NCBI GenBank assembly: GCA_035708085.1
Contig: DASSTE010000074.1
Span: forward strand, 68,001 to 132,000
Reading direction: 5' to 3'
Length of the DNA: 64,000 nt
Source of the DNA: DASSBR01 sp035708085
GTDB lineage: Bacteria; Pseudomonadota; Gammaproteobacteria; Natronospirales; DASSBR01
The notes below the pieces were generated by a model. It made no database searches. It was not told the origin of the DNA and saw only the letters and a list, made by a program, of their open reading frames with translations. Position numbers and translations under genes: made by a program. How positions within the stretch are numbered: position 1 is the stretch's first letter; each line of letters opens with the position of its first letter. This document shows positions 35,004 through 44,333 of the stretch, one piece after another.

Positions 35004-36143
35004 TCAGTGGAACATTAACGCGATGCTGTCCACCATGCGCGTCCACAGGCCGCCTTCGGCTACCGGCTTGAGCGCGTACAGCGGCGCCGTCGCGACGGTC
35101 TTGTCGCCCAGCGTCACGGTAACTTTGCCGATCGGCTGGGTGGTGTCGACCGGCGCGACGATGGTCGCGGGGAGCTTCATCTTGGCATCAAGCTTGTCGG
35201 CGCGGCCTTTCGGAATCACGACGTACAGATCGGACTTGACGCCGATCGGCACGTTGTCCGCCGTGCCCTTCCAGACCTTCGCCTCTGTCAGCTTGCTGCC
35301 GGCTGCGTAGAGAGTGCGGCCTTCGAAGAAGTGGTAGCCGTAGTTCAGCAGCGCCTCGTTTTCATTGGCGCGCGCTTCTTCGCTCTCGGTGCCCATCACC
35401 ACTGCAACCAGGCGCATGTCGCCGCGCTTGGCAGAGGTGACCAGGCAATAACCGGCGGCGCTGGTGTGGCCGGTTTTCAGACCATCCACCGACGGGTCCC
35501 GCCACAGCAGCAGGTTGCGGTTGGTCTGGTGGATGTTGTTCCAGGTGAATTCCTTGTCGGAGAAATACTGGTGGTAATACTTCGGAAAGTCCTTGATGAT
35601 CGCGCGCGCCAGCGTCGCGATATCGCGGGCGGTCATGTAATGCTCGGGGTGAGGCATGCCGCTCGCATCGGTGAAATGCGAGTTCGTCATGCCGAGCCGC
35701 TTGGCGTATGCGTTCATCATGTTGACGAAGGCACCTTCGGTGCCGCCCACGTATTCGGCCAGCGCGACCACGGCATCGTTGCCGGAATCGACGATGACAC
35801 CTTCGATCAGGTGATCGACCGTAATCTTGTCGCCGACTTCGATGAACATCCGCGAGCCGCCCATCTGCCAGGCTTTCTTGCTGATCGTGACCTTGTCGTC
35901 GAGGTGAATCACGCCGGATTTCAGCGCGTTGAACACGACGTACAGGCTCATCAGCTTGGTGATGCTTGCCGGCGAGACTTTCTCGTCGGGCTTCTTCGCG
36001 GCGAGTATCGTGCCGGTCGTGTAGTCTTCGAGGATGTAACTCGTCGCAGAAAGTTTGGGCGGGGCGGGGATTGGCAGGGCGGCATAGGCCGGCAGAATGA
36101 GGCTGCTCGCGAGCAGCACGACGAACGCTGGGAAGGCTTTCAC
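35004..36143 (-). CDS. dacC: D-Ala-D-Ala carboxypeptidase (PBP5/6 family)
   Basis: 379 residues with a signal peptide ending near AYA. Active-site motifs: S60-I-T-K63, S120-G-N122 and KTGHTSAAG. The C-terminal beta domain and an amphipathic last helix (GGLWTRMVDSIALMFH) anchor it to the outer face of the inner membrane. It trims the terminal D-Ala of murein pentapeptides. The start is GTG 36143 with GAGG 9 nt upstream. It could equally be named dacA. Confidence 0.93.
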   Translation of the reverse strand: MKAFPAFVVLLASSLILPAYAALPIPAPPKLSATSYILEDYTTGTILAAKKPDEKVSPASITKLMSLYVVFNALKSGVIHLDDKVTISKKAWQMGGSRMFIEVGDKITVDHLIEGVIVDSGNDAVVALAEYVGGTEGAFVNMMNAYAKRLGMTNSHFTDASGMPHPEHYMTARDIATLARAIIKDFPKYYHQYFSDKEFTWNNIHQTNRNLLLWRDPSVDGLKTGHTSAAGYCLVTSAKRGDMRLVAVVMGTESEEARANENEALLNYGYHFFEGRTLYAAGSKLTEAKVWKGTADNVPIGVKSDLYVVIPKGRADKLDAKMKLPATIVAPVDTTQPIGKVTVTLGDKTVATAPLYALKPVAEGGLWTRMVDSIALMFH

Positions 36144-36234
36144 GCTGAATTTCCTCGATTTGGCGACACGGCTGGTAAAAACCCTTTCAATTCTAAGTGG
36201 TTGCCCGGGGCTTGAAAAGGCGGATTAGCGCCGA

Positions 36235-37029
36235 TCACGGAATAATTACCTGCGTCTGGCCGATTCCCAGCTGCCCGAGGCGCTTCGTCAGAGCGTCGAC
36301 GGCATTGACGGTCGGCAGTGGGCCGATGCGCACTCGGTACAGCCGTTTGCCGTTGGACATGGCCGGCCGGACCCGCACCGGCCCGACCGCGCCCAGCGTC
36401 AGCCGCGCCTTCATGCGCATGGCGTTGTCATGATCCGCGAAAGCGCCGACTTGAACATAAATTTGCGGTTTGGTCGGCAGCGACCCCGGCGCGGGCTCGG
36501 AGGCCGCGACCGCGTCCGGCGACGGTGGCTCGCCCACGCTGATCGCGCGCACTTCGACCAGCGCCGTGCCTTTCTTCAGCATGCCGAGCTTGGCGGCGGC
36601 GGCGTAGGAGAGGTCGATGATGCGATTTTTATGGAACGGCCCGCGGTCGTTGATCTTGACGACCACGCTCCTGTGGTTTTGGAGGTTGGTGACGCGCGCG
36701 TAGGTCGGCAGCGGCAGGACCTTGTTCGCAGCAGTCATCTTGTACATATCGTAGATTTCGCCGCTGGAGGTGCGCTTGCCGTCGAAATTGGGCCCGTACC
36801 AGGAGGCGATGCCGCGCTCGTCGTAGCCGACGCTCGAGTCCAGCACCTGGTAGCGCTTGCCGAAGACGACGTAGGAGTCGGGATTGCCGTACTGGCTGCG
36901 TTCGACCGGCTGCGGCACCGCGTCGGGCACCGATGCCGGATCGAAGTCCGGACGCGGACCGAAGGAGCAGCCCGCCAGCAGCAGCGTCGCCAGTATCGCG
37001 ACACATTGTGCGCGTCGTTCAGTCCCCAT
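36235..37029 (-). CDS. rlpA: RlpA-family septal lipoprotein (lytic transglycosylase)
   Basis: 264 residues. Lipobox LLAGC at Cys21. The double-psi beta-barrel contains GIASWYGPNFDGKRTSSGE and INDRGPFHKNRIIDLS, with the conserved Asp of the transglycosylase site, followed by a linker and a C-terminal SPOR domain (YVQVGAFADHDNAMRMKARL) that binds denuded septal glycan. ATG 37029 overlaps the end of mltB by 11 nt. Acts at the outer membrane during daughter-cell separation. Confidence 0.93.
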   Translation of the reverse strand: MGTERRAQCVAILATLLLAGCSFGPRPDFDPASVPDAVPQPVERSQYGNPDSYVVFGKRYQVLDSSVGYDERGIASWYGPNFDGKRTSSGEIYDMYKMTAANKVLPLPTYARVTNLQNHRSVVVKINDRGPFHKNRIIDLSYAAAAKLGMLKKGTALVEVRAISVGEPPSPDAVAASEPAPGSLPTKPQIYVQVGAFADHDNAMRMKARLTLGAVGPVRVRPAMSNGKRLYRVRIGPLPTVNAVDALTKRLGQLGIGQTQVIIP

Positions 37030-38014
37030 TCATCTTTTGCTTGATGGCATTGCTCAATTGATACACCGCCATCGCGTACAGCGGGCTGTGGTTGTAGGTC
37101 ATGATCACGCCGAAATTGTGCAACGCGACCCAGTAACGCTTACCGTCATGTGTGTCCAGCGCGACCAATGTCACGTTGGCATCATCGGCAATCCTGTTGC
37201 TGAATTCGAAGCCGGCGTTGCGCAGCTTGGCGGCGGTCGTCGTATCCATCGACTTGATGTCGCCTTCGGCCCCGGCCTTGAGCTTCGCCGGCACGACGAT
37301 GCCGGCGCCGCGCTGCCAGCCGTTGTCCGCGAAATAGTTGGCGATGCTGCCGATGATGTCGGCCCAGTCGTGCCACAGGTCGCTCTTGCCGTCGCCGTCG
37401 AAATCGACCGCGTAGTGCCGATAGCTGCTGGCGATGAACTGCGGCGCGCCCATTGCGCCCGCATAGGAGCCGGTCATCGTGGCCGCGTCGAAATGCTGCG
37501 CCCGGCTCAGCAGCAGGTATTGCGCCAGTTCTTTGCGGAAAAAGTCGGCGCGCGGCGGGTAGTCGAAGCCGAGCGTGGCCAGCGCATCGATGACGGGATA
37601 AGCGCCCTTGTTGCCGCCGTAATAGCTTTCGACGCCGATAATCGCCGTTACGATCGCAGGCGGCACGCCGTATACCTTTTCGGCGCGCGCGAGGGTTTCG
37701 GCGTGCGCGTGCTGAAAATCGACGCCGCCGGCCGTGCGCTTCGGCGTCAGGAAAATATTCCGATAGCGATACCACGGCAGCGACTCCGCCGGTCGGTTCA
37801 TGGAATCGATAATCGATTGACGATAGCGCGCGCCGGCGAACAGTGAGTCGAGCTTCGTGCGGTCGAAGCCGTGCTGCGTAACCATCTTGTTGATGAACTT
37901 CTGCACGGCGGGCTTCGCGAGGTAGCCCTTCGATGCAGTGGCGGCAAAGGCGGCGCCGCAGGTGAAAATCAGGGAGAGGGCAATAACGGAACCGGAAAAT
38001 TTCAGTAATTTCAT
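37019..38014 (-). CDS. mltB: Membrane-bound lytic murein transglycosylase B
   Basis: 331 residues with a signal peptide (no lipobox cysteine in the usual place, so possibly soluble). Catalytic Glu129 in IIGVESYYGG, followed by GSYAGAMGAPQFIASSYRHY and DFDGDGKSDLWHDWADIIGS, the EF-hand-like loop of MltB. It cleaves MurNAc-GlcNAc bonds with formation of anhydro-MurNAc. ATG 38014 shares a base with the rodA stop (TGATG). Confidence 0.93.
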   Translation of the reverse strand: MKLLKFSGSVIALSLIFTCGAAFAATASKGYLAKPAVQKFINKMVTQHGFDRTKLDSLFAGARYRQSIIDSMNRPAESLPWYRYRNIFLTPKRTAGGVDFQHAHAETLARAEKVYGVPPAIVTAIIGVESYYGGNKGAYPVIDALATLGFDYPPRADFFRKELAQYLLLSRAQHFDAATMTGSYAGAMGAPQFIASSYRHYAVDFDGDGKSDLWHDWADIIGSIANYFADNGWQRGAGIVVPAKLKAGAEGDIKSMDTTTAAKLRNAGFEFSNRIADDANVTLVALDTHDGKRYWVALHNFGVIMTYNHSPLYAMAVYQLSNAIKQKMNGD

Positions 38015-39153
38015 CAGGAAGGCATCAGTTTGCGGTGGGCGTTGACGCTCATGAGGATACCGAAGCCACCCATCAGGGTCACCATCGAGGTGCCGCCGTA
38101 GCTGACCAGCGGCAACGGCACGCCGACCACGGGCAGAATGCCGCTGACCATGCCGGTATTCACGAACACGTAAACAAAAAACGTCAGGGTAATGCTGCCG
38201 GCGAGCAGGCGCGAGAACGTGTCTTGCGCGCGCACGGCGATGTACAGGCCGCGGCCGATCAAAAACGCATAGATCACCAGCAGGCCGGCCGCGCCCAGCA
38301 GGCCGAATTCCTCGCAGACGACGGCGAAAATGAAGTCGGTGGTCTGCTCGGGCAGGAAGTTGAGCTGCGCCTGGGTGCCATTCAGCCAGCCCTTGCCGAA
38401 GATGCCGCCGGAGCCGATCGCAATCTTCGACTGGATGATATGGTAGCCGGCGCCGAGCGGGTCGCGTTCCGGGTTCAGGAACGTCAGCAGCCGCTCGCGC
38501 TGGTAGGCGTGCAGGAAGAAAAACCACATGATCGGCGCGATCACGGCCGCGAGCGCCAGGAACAGCACGATCGTGCGCCAGCGCAGCCCGGCGAGAAACA
38601 CGCCAAAGCAGCCCGCGGACAGCACCAGCAGCGCGGTGCCGAGGTCCGGTTCGCGGTAGATCAGCGCGACCGGCACCAGGATGAGCGCGAGGCTCGCGCC
38701 GAGCGTGGTCCAGCCGGGTGGCAGCGGCCGTGCGTGCAGGTACCAGGCGATCATCATCGGCAGCGCGAGCTTCATGATTTCCGACGGCTCGAAACGGATG
38801 AAGCCGAGGTCAAGCCAGCGCCGCGCGCCCATGCCGATGTCGCCGAAATGCAGTACCGCAATCAGCAGTGCAACGCCGAACAGATACAGCCACGGTGCCC
38901 ACAGCCGGTAAAACTCCGGCCGGATCTGTGCCGCGACCAGCAGCACGATGAAAGCCAGCCCGATGCGCACGCCCTGGCGCATCACCAGGTCGATGCTGGG
39001 ACCGCTCGCGCTGTAGAGAATCGTGAGACCTGCGCCCGACAGCAGGACCAGGCCGGCGAGCAGCGGCAGGTCGAGTTTCAGCGCGCGCGCCAGCCACTGG
39101 CCCGGCGTGATCTGGGCGCTGTCGATCGTGTCGATATTGACGTTCAGGCTCAC
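38014..39153 (-). CDS. rodA: Rod-shape SEDS glycosyltransferase RodA
   Basis: 379 residues with about 10 membrane helices. SEDS-family motifs: GARRWLDLGFIRFEPSEIMKL, YREPDLGTALLVL and the closing GVPLPLVSYGGTSMVTLM. It polymerises lipid II into glycan for side-wall growth, as partner of PBP2. The start is GTG 39153, overlapping the mrdA stop (GTGA). Confidence 0.94.
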   Translation of the reverse strand: MSLNVNIDTIDSAQITPGQWLARALKLDLPLLAGLVLLSGAGLTILYSASGPSIDLVMRQGVRIGLAFIVLLVAAQIRPEFYRLWAPWLYLFGVALLIAVLHFGDIGMGARRWLDLGFIRFEPSEIMKLALPMMIAWYLHARPLPPGWTTLGASLALILVPVALIYREPDLGTALLVLSAGCFGVFLAGLRWRTIVLFLALAAVIAPIMWFFFLHAYQRERLLTFLNPERDPLGAGYHIIQSKIAIGSGGIFGKGWLNGTQAQLNFLPEQTTDFIFAVVCEEFGLLGAAGLLVIYAFLIGRGLYIAVRAQDTFSRLLAGSITLTFFVYVFVNTGMVSGILPVVGVPLPLVSYGGTSMVTLMGGFGILMSVNAHRKLMPS

Positions 39154-41015
39154 TGCTTCGACTGCCCCTTGTGCTCGGCAAAATAAGCGTCCATTACCGC
39201 CCGCGCGATCGGCGACGCCGTCGAGCCGCCGTGGCCGCCATGCTCGACGATCACCGCCACCGCAATCTGCGGGTGTTTGGCGGGCGCGAACGCGATGAAC
39301 AGTGCATGATCCCATAACGACTTGGGAATCTTGCGCCCGTCCGCCAGCCGGTCATCGGGGTCGATGCTGTACACCTGCGCCGTGCCGGTCTTGCCGGCGA
39401 TGGTGTAATCGAGATGGCCGGCGATGCGGTGGCCGGTGCCGTGGATGCTGTTGACGACATTGACCATGTCGCTGGCCATGACCGCCCAGTTGTGCGGATT
39501 GTGCAGCTTGACCGGCGGCAGCGGCTGCGGATCGGCCGGAATCACCGTACCCGTCAGCGGATTGCCGATTGCATGCAGCACCCGCGGCCGGAAACGCTTG
39601 CCGTGTTCGGCGAGGGTGGCGGTCGCCGCGGCGAGCTGCAGCGGCGTGACCAGCAGGTAGCCCTGGCCGATGCCGACGATGACCGTCTCGCCCGGGTACC
39701 AGACGTGGCCGGTCTGGTGCAGCTTCCAGGCCGGCGACGGGTTGATGCCGTCGAGTTCGCCGACCATGTCGACGCCGGTCGGCTGGCCGAAGCCGAACTT
39801 GGCGAGAAAATCGTGGATGCGCCCGATGCCGAGATCGACCGCGATCTGGTAGAAGTACACGTCGCATGAGACGGTGATCGCCTTGCGCAAGTCAACTTCG
39901 CCGTGGCCCCAGCGCTTCCAGCCGTGGTAGATGTGCGGGTCGTTCGGCAGCTTGAAGTGGCCCGGGCAATAAACTTGCCGCGACGGCGTAGCAACGCCGT
40001 AGTACAGCGCCGCGAGCCCCATGAACGGCTTGATCGTCGAACCCGGCGGGTACTGACCGCGCAGCACGCGGTTGAACAGCGGCTGATGCGGATCGTTGCG
40101 CAGCGCCTGGTAGTCCTGCTGGCTGATGCCGCCGACGAACATGTTCGGGTCGTAACCGGGCTTGCTGACCATCGCCAGCAGCTCGCCGTCGTGCGGGTCG
40201 ATCGCGACCACCGCGCCGCTGTGCGTGCCGAGCGACTCATACGCTATCTGTTGCAGGTGCGCGTCGATGCTGAGATAAAGGTCGCTGCCCGGCGTGGGCG
40301 GATCGGTATGGACAACCCGGATCACCCGCCCCTGCGCATTCACCTCGACCTGGCGCTCGCCGACCGACCCGTGCAGCAGATTTTCATAGGCCTTCTCGAC
40401 GCCAATCTTGCCGATCTGCGAGGTGCCGCTGTACTGCGCCGGGTCGACGTGCTGTAAATCGCGCTTGCTGATCGAACCGACATACCCGGTGACGTGCGCG
40501 GCGATGGCGCCGAGCGGGTACTGGCGCTTGAGCTGCGCGCGAATATCGACGCCCGGAAAGCGCTGCCGGTTGATCGCGAACTCCGCCACTTCCTGCTGGC
40601 TCAGGTCACTGCGCAGCGTCACGGCCTGAAATGGCCGTTTGGTTTGCATCAGGTCGTGAAACTGCTGCAAATCCACCGGCCGCAGGTGGATGATCTTGCC
40701 CAGCGCCGCGAGTGTCTGCTTGAGATCCGGCACCTGTTCGGGCGTAACTGTCAGCGCGTAGGTCGGTACGTTGCGCGCCAGCAGCACGCCGTTGCGGTCG
40801 TAAATCAGCCCGCGCGTGGGCGCGACCGGCTCGATCCTGAGCCGGTTATTTTCCGACAGCGTGACGAAATGGTTGTGATGCGCGACCTGCAGCCAAGTGA
40901 GGCGCGCAATCACGCCCAGCAGCGCAATAGTGGCCAACAGCCCGCCGACGCTGGCACGCGCCATAAACTGGCGATACTCGGCCTCCTGGTTTTTTATGGG
41001 CGTCCAGGAGCGCAT
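39150..41015 (-). CDS. mrdA: Penicillin-binding protein 2 (elongasome transpeptidase)
   Basis: 621 residues: a short cytosolic tail, one membrane helix, a pedestal domain, then a transpeptidase domain with S-T-I-K in YPPGSTIKPF, S-C-D in ITVSCDVYFY and KTGTAQVYS. It cross-links side-wall peptidoglycan with RodA. ATG 41015 overlaps the mreD stop (TGATG). Confidence 0.95.
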   Translation of the reverse strand: MRSWTPIKNQEAEYRQFMARASVGGLLATIALLGVIARLTWLQVAHHNHFVTLSENNRLRIEPVAPTRGLIYDRNGVLLARNVPTYALTVTPEQVPDLKQTLAALGKIIHLRPVDLQQFHDLMQTKRPFQAVTLRSDLSQQEVAEFAINRQRFPGVDIRAQLKRQYPLGAIAAHVTGYVGSISKRDLQHVDPAQYSGTSQIGKIGVEKAYENLLHGSVGERQVEVNAQGRVIRVVHTDPPTPGSDLYLSIDAHLQQIAYESLGTHSGAVVAIDPHDGELLAMVSKPGYDPNMFVGGISQQDYQALRNDPHQPLFNRVLRGQYPPGSTIKPFMGLAALYYGVATPSRQVYCPGHFKLPNDPHIYHGWKRWGHGEVDLRKAITVSCDVYFYQIAVDLGIGRIHDFLAKFGFGQPTGVDMVGELDGINPSPAWKLHQTGHVWYPGETVIVGIGQGYLLVTPLQLAAATATLAEHGKRFRPRVLHAIGNPLTGTVIPADPQPLPPVKLHNPHNWAVMASDMVNVVNSIHGTGHRIAGHLDYTIAGKTGTAQVYSIDPDDRLADGRKIPKSLWDHALFIAFAPAKHPQIAVAVIVEHGGHGGSTASPIARAVMDAYFAEHKGQSKQ

Positions 41016-41500
41016 CAGCGCACCTGGTAGCGGCGTCGCAGGTGCCGCAGCAGGCTCATCAGCCACGGCCAGATCAACAGGCTCGTGACGACCGGCAGCC
41101 ACCGCACCAGCGGCTGCGCCGGCAGCCCGACCGCGCCGTCAATCCACAGCAGCATGAACTGATACAGAACGATCATCAGCGCGACCGTCAGCGTCTGCTG
41201 CCAGAGCGGGAACACGCGCACCTGCAGGTGAATCTTGAGCACCAGGAAGGCAATTACCGCCAGCGCGAGCGCGTGCTCGCCGAGCATCGTGCCGGAAAGC
41301 ACGTCGAGCAACAGGCCGATGACCCAGGCGATGCCGATGCCGATGCGGTTGGGCAGCGCGAGACACCAATAGATCACCACCAGCACGACCCAGCGCGGCC
41401 AGAACGGAATCGCCGCCGTCGGCAGTTGCCAGATGCTGAGAATCAGTGCCACCAGCAGCGTGACTACCACCACCCAGGTTGCATTGGAACGAGCGTTCAT
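41015..41500 (-). CDS. mreD: Rod-shape-determining protein MreD
   Basis: 161-residue membrane protein with about five helices (IWQLPTAAIPFWPRWVVLVV, YWCLALPNRIGIGIAWVIG, LDVLSGTMLGEHALAL). MreD bridges MreC and the PBP2/RodA pair. ATG 41500 overlaps the mreC stop (ATGA). Confidence 0.92.
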   Translation of the reverse strand: MNARSNATWVVVVTLLVALILSIWQLPTAAIPFWPRWVVLVVIYWCLALPNRIGIGIAWVIGLLLDVLSGTMLGEHALALAVIAFLVLKIHLQVRVFPLWQQTLTVALMIVLYQFMLLWIDGAVGLPAQPLVRWLPVVTSLLIWPWLMSLLRHLRRRYQVR

Positions 41501-42417
41501 GACGGCGATCTCTGCGCCGCGGCGGCCGCTACCGCGGTTTTGGCCGGCGGCTGCGTCTTCTTCGGCGGCCACAGCAGCAGCACCTGGTGGCTGCGGCTCA
41601 GCTCGGCGGCGGGTCGCGCCTCGATGTCGGCAAACGGCTCGCCGGGCTTCTGGACTACCTGCGTCACTGTGCCGACGGGATAACCGCGCGGAAACCGGCC
41701 GCCGAGGCCGGACGTCACCAGCACATCGCCGGTCTGCACGTCGGCGTTGTTCGGCAGGTAGGGCAAGTCGAGGCGGTTGGTATCGCCGGTGCCGAGCGCG
41801 ATGGTGCGCAACCCGTTGCGGGCGATTTCAACCGGCAGCGCCGTATTCGGGTCGGTGATCAGCAGTGCGATCGACGACAGCGGCCCGACATGTGTGATCT
41901 GGCCCATGACGCCCTTGGCGCCGAGCAGCGGCTGGCCGATATAAACGCCGTCGCTCTTGCCCTTGTTGATCACGATCTGCTGGCGAAACGGGTCGAGATC
42001 GACGGCCATGATCTCGCCGATGCGGATCTTGCCGTGAATCCGGGCGGCGGCGTCCATCAAAGCACGAAGATGCGTATTTTCGCGCTCTAATGTCTGGAAC
42101 TGCTGCAAACGCGCCCGTAACGTCAGTGCCTGACGCTCCAACTCGGCATTGCGCTTCAACAGCTTCTGACGGCTGCTGATGTCCTCCATCACCTCCTGGC
42201 CGACTTCATACGGGAAGGCCGCCACGGCGCGGAGCGGATAAACCGCCGCCGACAGGCCGGTGCGAATCACCTCGAGGTTGTGGTACTGGTGATCGAGCGT
42301 CATCAGCACGATGGACAGGACGATAAAGAACAGGACTTTGGCGCCCGCCGCCGGCTTATAGGCGAACAGGCTGTAAGAGCGGCGGTGCTTGAAGTCGGGC
42401 AAGTTGTTACGGACCAA
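41497..42417 (-). CDS. mreC: Rod-shape-determining protein MreC
   Basis: 306 residues: an N-terminal cytosolic end, one membrane helix (AKVLFFIVLSIVLMTLD), a coiled coil at about 75-110 (KRNAELERQALTLRARLQQF) and the beta-rich periplasmic domain (LGAKGVMGQITHVGPLSS, VLVTSGLGGRFPRGYPVG). The start appears to be TTG 42417; no ATG or GTG lies near the expected N-terminus, so it may be weakly translated. Organises the elongasome. Confidence 0.92.
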   Translation of the reverse strand: MVRNNLPDFKHRRSYSLFAYKPAAGAKVLFFIVLSIVLMTLDHQYHNLEVIRTGLSAAVYPLRAVAAFPYEVGQEVMEDISSRQKLLKRNAELERQALTLRARLQQFQTLERENTHLRALMDAAARIHGKIRIGEIMAVDLDPFRQQIVINKGKSDGVYIGQPLLGAKGVMGQITHVGPLSSIALLITDPNTALPVEIARNGLRTIALGTGDTNRLDLPYLPNNADVQTGDVLVTSGLGGRFPRGYPVGTVTQVVQKPGEPFADIEARPAAELSRSHQVLLLWPPKKTQPPAKTAVAAAAAQRSPS

Positions 42418-42432
42418 AGAGCTTCGTGTTCT

Positions 42433-42462
42433 TACTTCCCCTCCGTCCGGGAGAGGGCCGGG
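42433..42462. repeat. Partial relative of the CCCTC/GAGGG dispersed repeat
   Basis: A short GC-rich stretch with CCCCTCCGTCCGGGAGAGGG lies between mreB and mreC. It resembles the half-unit of the longer repeats at 34913 and 63313. Confidence 0.4.
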
Positions 42463-42488
42463 GTACGGGTGCCGTCTCGCGGCCCCCT

Positions 42489-43532
42489 TTATTCAACCGC
42501 GAAAATCGCCGGCCCGTGTTCATCGATCAGCTCCAGCACGCGGCCGCCGCCGCGCGCCACGCAGGTAAGCGGATCGTCCGCGACCAGCACCGGCAGACCG
42601 GTTTCTTCCATGATCAGGCGGTCCATGTCGTGCAGCAGCGCGCCGCCACCGGTCAGCACGATGCCGCGCTCGGCGACATCGGCGCCCAGTTCCGGCGGCG
42701 TCTGCTCCAGCGCCGTCTTGACGGCACCGACAATGCCCGACAGCGGTTCCTGCAGGGCTTCGAGAATCTCGTTGCTGTTCAGCACGAAGCTGCGCGGCAC
42801 GCCCTCGGAGAGGTTGCGGCCCTTCACTTCCAGCTCCTTGACCTCCTTGCCGGGGTAGGCCGAGCCGATTTCGTGCTTGATGCGCTCGGCAGTCGCCTCG
42901 CCGATCAGCGTACCGTAGTTGCGGCGCACGTAATTGACGATGGCGTCGTCGAACCGGTCGCCGCCGATGCGGACAGATGCCGCGTAAACAATGCCGTTCA
43001 GCGAAATTACCGCTACTTCCGAGGTGCCACCGCCAATGTCCAGCACCATTGAGCCGCGCGCCTCGTTTACAGGCATGCCGGCGCCGATCGCGGCCGCCAT
43101 CGGTTCCTCGATCAGGTAGACGCGCCGGGCGCCCGCGCCGGTGGCGGATTCCTTGATCGCGCGGCGCTCGACCTGGGTCGAACCGTAAGGCACGCACACC
43201 AGCACCCGCGGGCTCGGCCGAAAGTAGCGTGTCCCATGGGCTTTCTTGATGAAATACTTGAGCATCTGCTCGGTGACGGTGAAGTCGGCGATCACGCCGT
43301 CCTTCAGTGGCCGCATGGCCATGATGTTGCCCGGCGTGCGCCCCAGCATCGCCTTGGCCTCGGCGCCGACCGCCTCGATTGCGCGACCGCCGCGGCCGGG
43401 TTCCTCGCGGATCGCCACCACCGACGGCTCATCGAGAATGATCCCGCGACCACGTACGTAGATCAGTGTATTGGCGGTGCCAAGGTCAATGGAGAGATCG
43501 TTGGAGAAGAATCCACGAAGACTGTTCAGCAT
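42489..43532 (-). CDS. mreB: Rod-shape-determining actin homologue MreB
   Basis: 347 residues, normal length. Actin-fold motifs: SIDLGTANTLIYV (phosphate 1), GSMVLDIGGGTSEVAVIS (phosphate 2) and IVLTGGGALLHDMD (adenosine). It forms membrane-bound filaments that guide side-wall synthesis. I use ATG 43532 (MLNSLRGFFSN), the conserved N-terminus; the frame continues to 43613 without a family-like extension. First gene of the long operon down to lipB. Confidence 0.97.
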   Translation of the reverse strand: MLNSLRGFFSNDLSIDLGTANTLIYVRGRGIILDEPSVVAIREEPGRGGRAIEAVGAEAKAMLGRTPGNIMAMRPLKDGVIADFTVTEQMLKYFIKKAHGTRYFRPSPRVLVCVPYGSTQVERRAIKESATGAGARRVYLIEEPMAAAIGAGMPVNEARGSMVLDIGGGTSEVAVISLNGIVYAASVRIGGDRFDDAIVNYVRRNYGTLIGEATAERIKHEIGSAYPGKEVKELEVKGRNLSEGVPRSFVLNSNEILEALQEPLSGIVGAVKTALEQTPPELGADVAERGIVLTGGGALLHDMDRLIMEETGLPVLVADDPLTCVARGGGRVLELIDEHGPAIFAVE

Positions 43533-43584
43533 GTTTTGGCCGCCGCTGGTGAAGCTGGGAAAAACCCGTAAATGGAAGGCCGGT

Positions 43585-43613
43585 ACTGTAGCAACGGCGC
43601 GGGTTTCCGGCAA
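43585..43613 (-). promoter_or_regulatory. Predicted mreB promoter
   Basis: Minus strand -35 TTGCCG (43613-43608), 17-bp spacer, -10 TACAGT (43590-43585); start near 43578, leader about 46 nt. The -35 is part of a small palindrome, TTCCGGC-AA-GCCGGAA (43605-43620). Confidence 0.5.
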
Positions 43614-43690
43614 GCCGGAAGCGGCGCTCGCAGCACAAAAAGTCGTGAACGGCCGGAATTAGCCGCCGATCGTTCAGAACTAAGGGGAAA

Positions 43691-43765
43691 TGGTGGACGA
43701 TGCTGGGATCGAACCAGCGACCCCTGCCGTGTGAAGGCAGTGCTCTACCGCTGAGCTAATCGTCC
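43691..43765 (-). tRNA. tRNA-Val (anticodon CAC)
   Basis: Full cloverleaf on the minus strand: acceptor GGACGAT/ATCGTCC (7 bp), D stem GCTC/GAGC, anticodon stem CTGCC/GGCAG around TTCACAC (anticodon CAC, reads GUG), T stem GCTGG/CCAGC with TTCGATC loop, discriminator A and encoded CCA. Single gene between mreB and a YaiI-family gene. Confidence 0.97.
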
Positions 43766-43779
43766 GGTCGGGGGCGTAG

Positions 43780-43808
43780 ATTTTAGAGGGGGCGGCCAAC
43801 GGGGTCAA
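43780..43808 (-). promoter_or_regulatory. Promoter of the tRNA-Val gene
   Basis: Minus strand TTGACC (43808-43803), 17-bp spacer, TAAAAT (43785-43780), then a G/C-rich discriminator typical of stably expressed, stringently controlled RNA genes. Start near 43773, 8 nt before the mature 5' end. The best sigma-70 match I see in the window. Confidence 0.75.
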
Positions 43809-43844
43809 TTGAAAACGCGAATGGCCGCACGGGATCCGCCGCGG

Positions 43845-44333
43845 TTACCGCTGCGATTTGGCGAGCAGGCGGTCGAGCTGGCCGGCAAATACCTGCCGAT
43901 CCCGGTTATTCAGGCTCGGCGGCCCGCCGCTGACGGCGCCGGCGCCGCGCAGAGTCTCCATCAGATTGCGCATCGCCAGCCGCTCGCGGATGTTTGCATC
44001 GGTGTAGAGCTCGCCGCGCGGATTCAGTGCGGCGCCGCCTTGGGCGACGACGACGGCGGCCAGCGGAATATCGGCGGTGATGACGAGATCGCCGCTCTCC
44101 ATCAGGGCCACGATCCGGTTGTCCGCAACATCGAAACCGGCCGGCACCTGCAGCGTCTTGATGTACGCGGAGCGCGGCGTCCGCAGCGGTTGGTTGGCAA
44201 CCAGCGTCACCTCGATGCGCGTGCGCGTTGCGGCGCGATACACAATCTCCTTTATCGGGTTGGGACAGGCGTCTGCATCGACCCAGATACGCAAACTACG
44301 CCGCTCCGTGCCCGAGGATGCACATCCGCTCAC
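43845..44333 (-). CDS. YaiI/YqxD (DUF188, PIN-like) family protein
   Basis: 162 residues. The conserved opening RIWVDADACPNPIKEIVYRA and VVAQGGAALNPRGELYTDANI identify the family, whose members resemble PIN nucleases; the biochemical role is not established. The start is GTG 44333, overlapping the helicase stop (GTGA), so it is translated with it. An in-frame start nearer RIWVDA cannot be excluded. Confidence 0.88.
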   Translation of the reverse strand: MSGCASSGTERRSLRIWVDADACPNPIKEIVYRAATRTRIEVTLVANQPLRTPRSAYIKTLQVPAGFDVADNRIVALMESGDLVITADIPLAAVVVAQGGAALNPRGELYTDANIRERLAMRNLMETLRGAGAVSGGPPSLNNRDRQVFAGQLDRLLAKSQR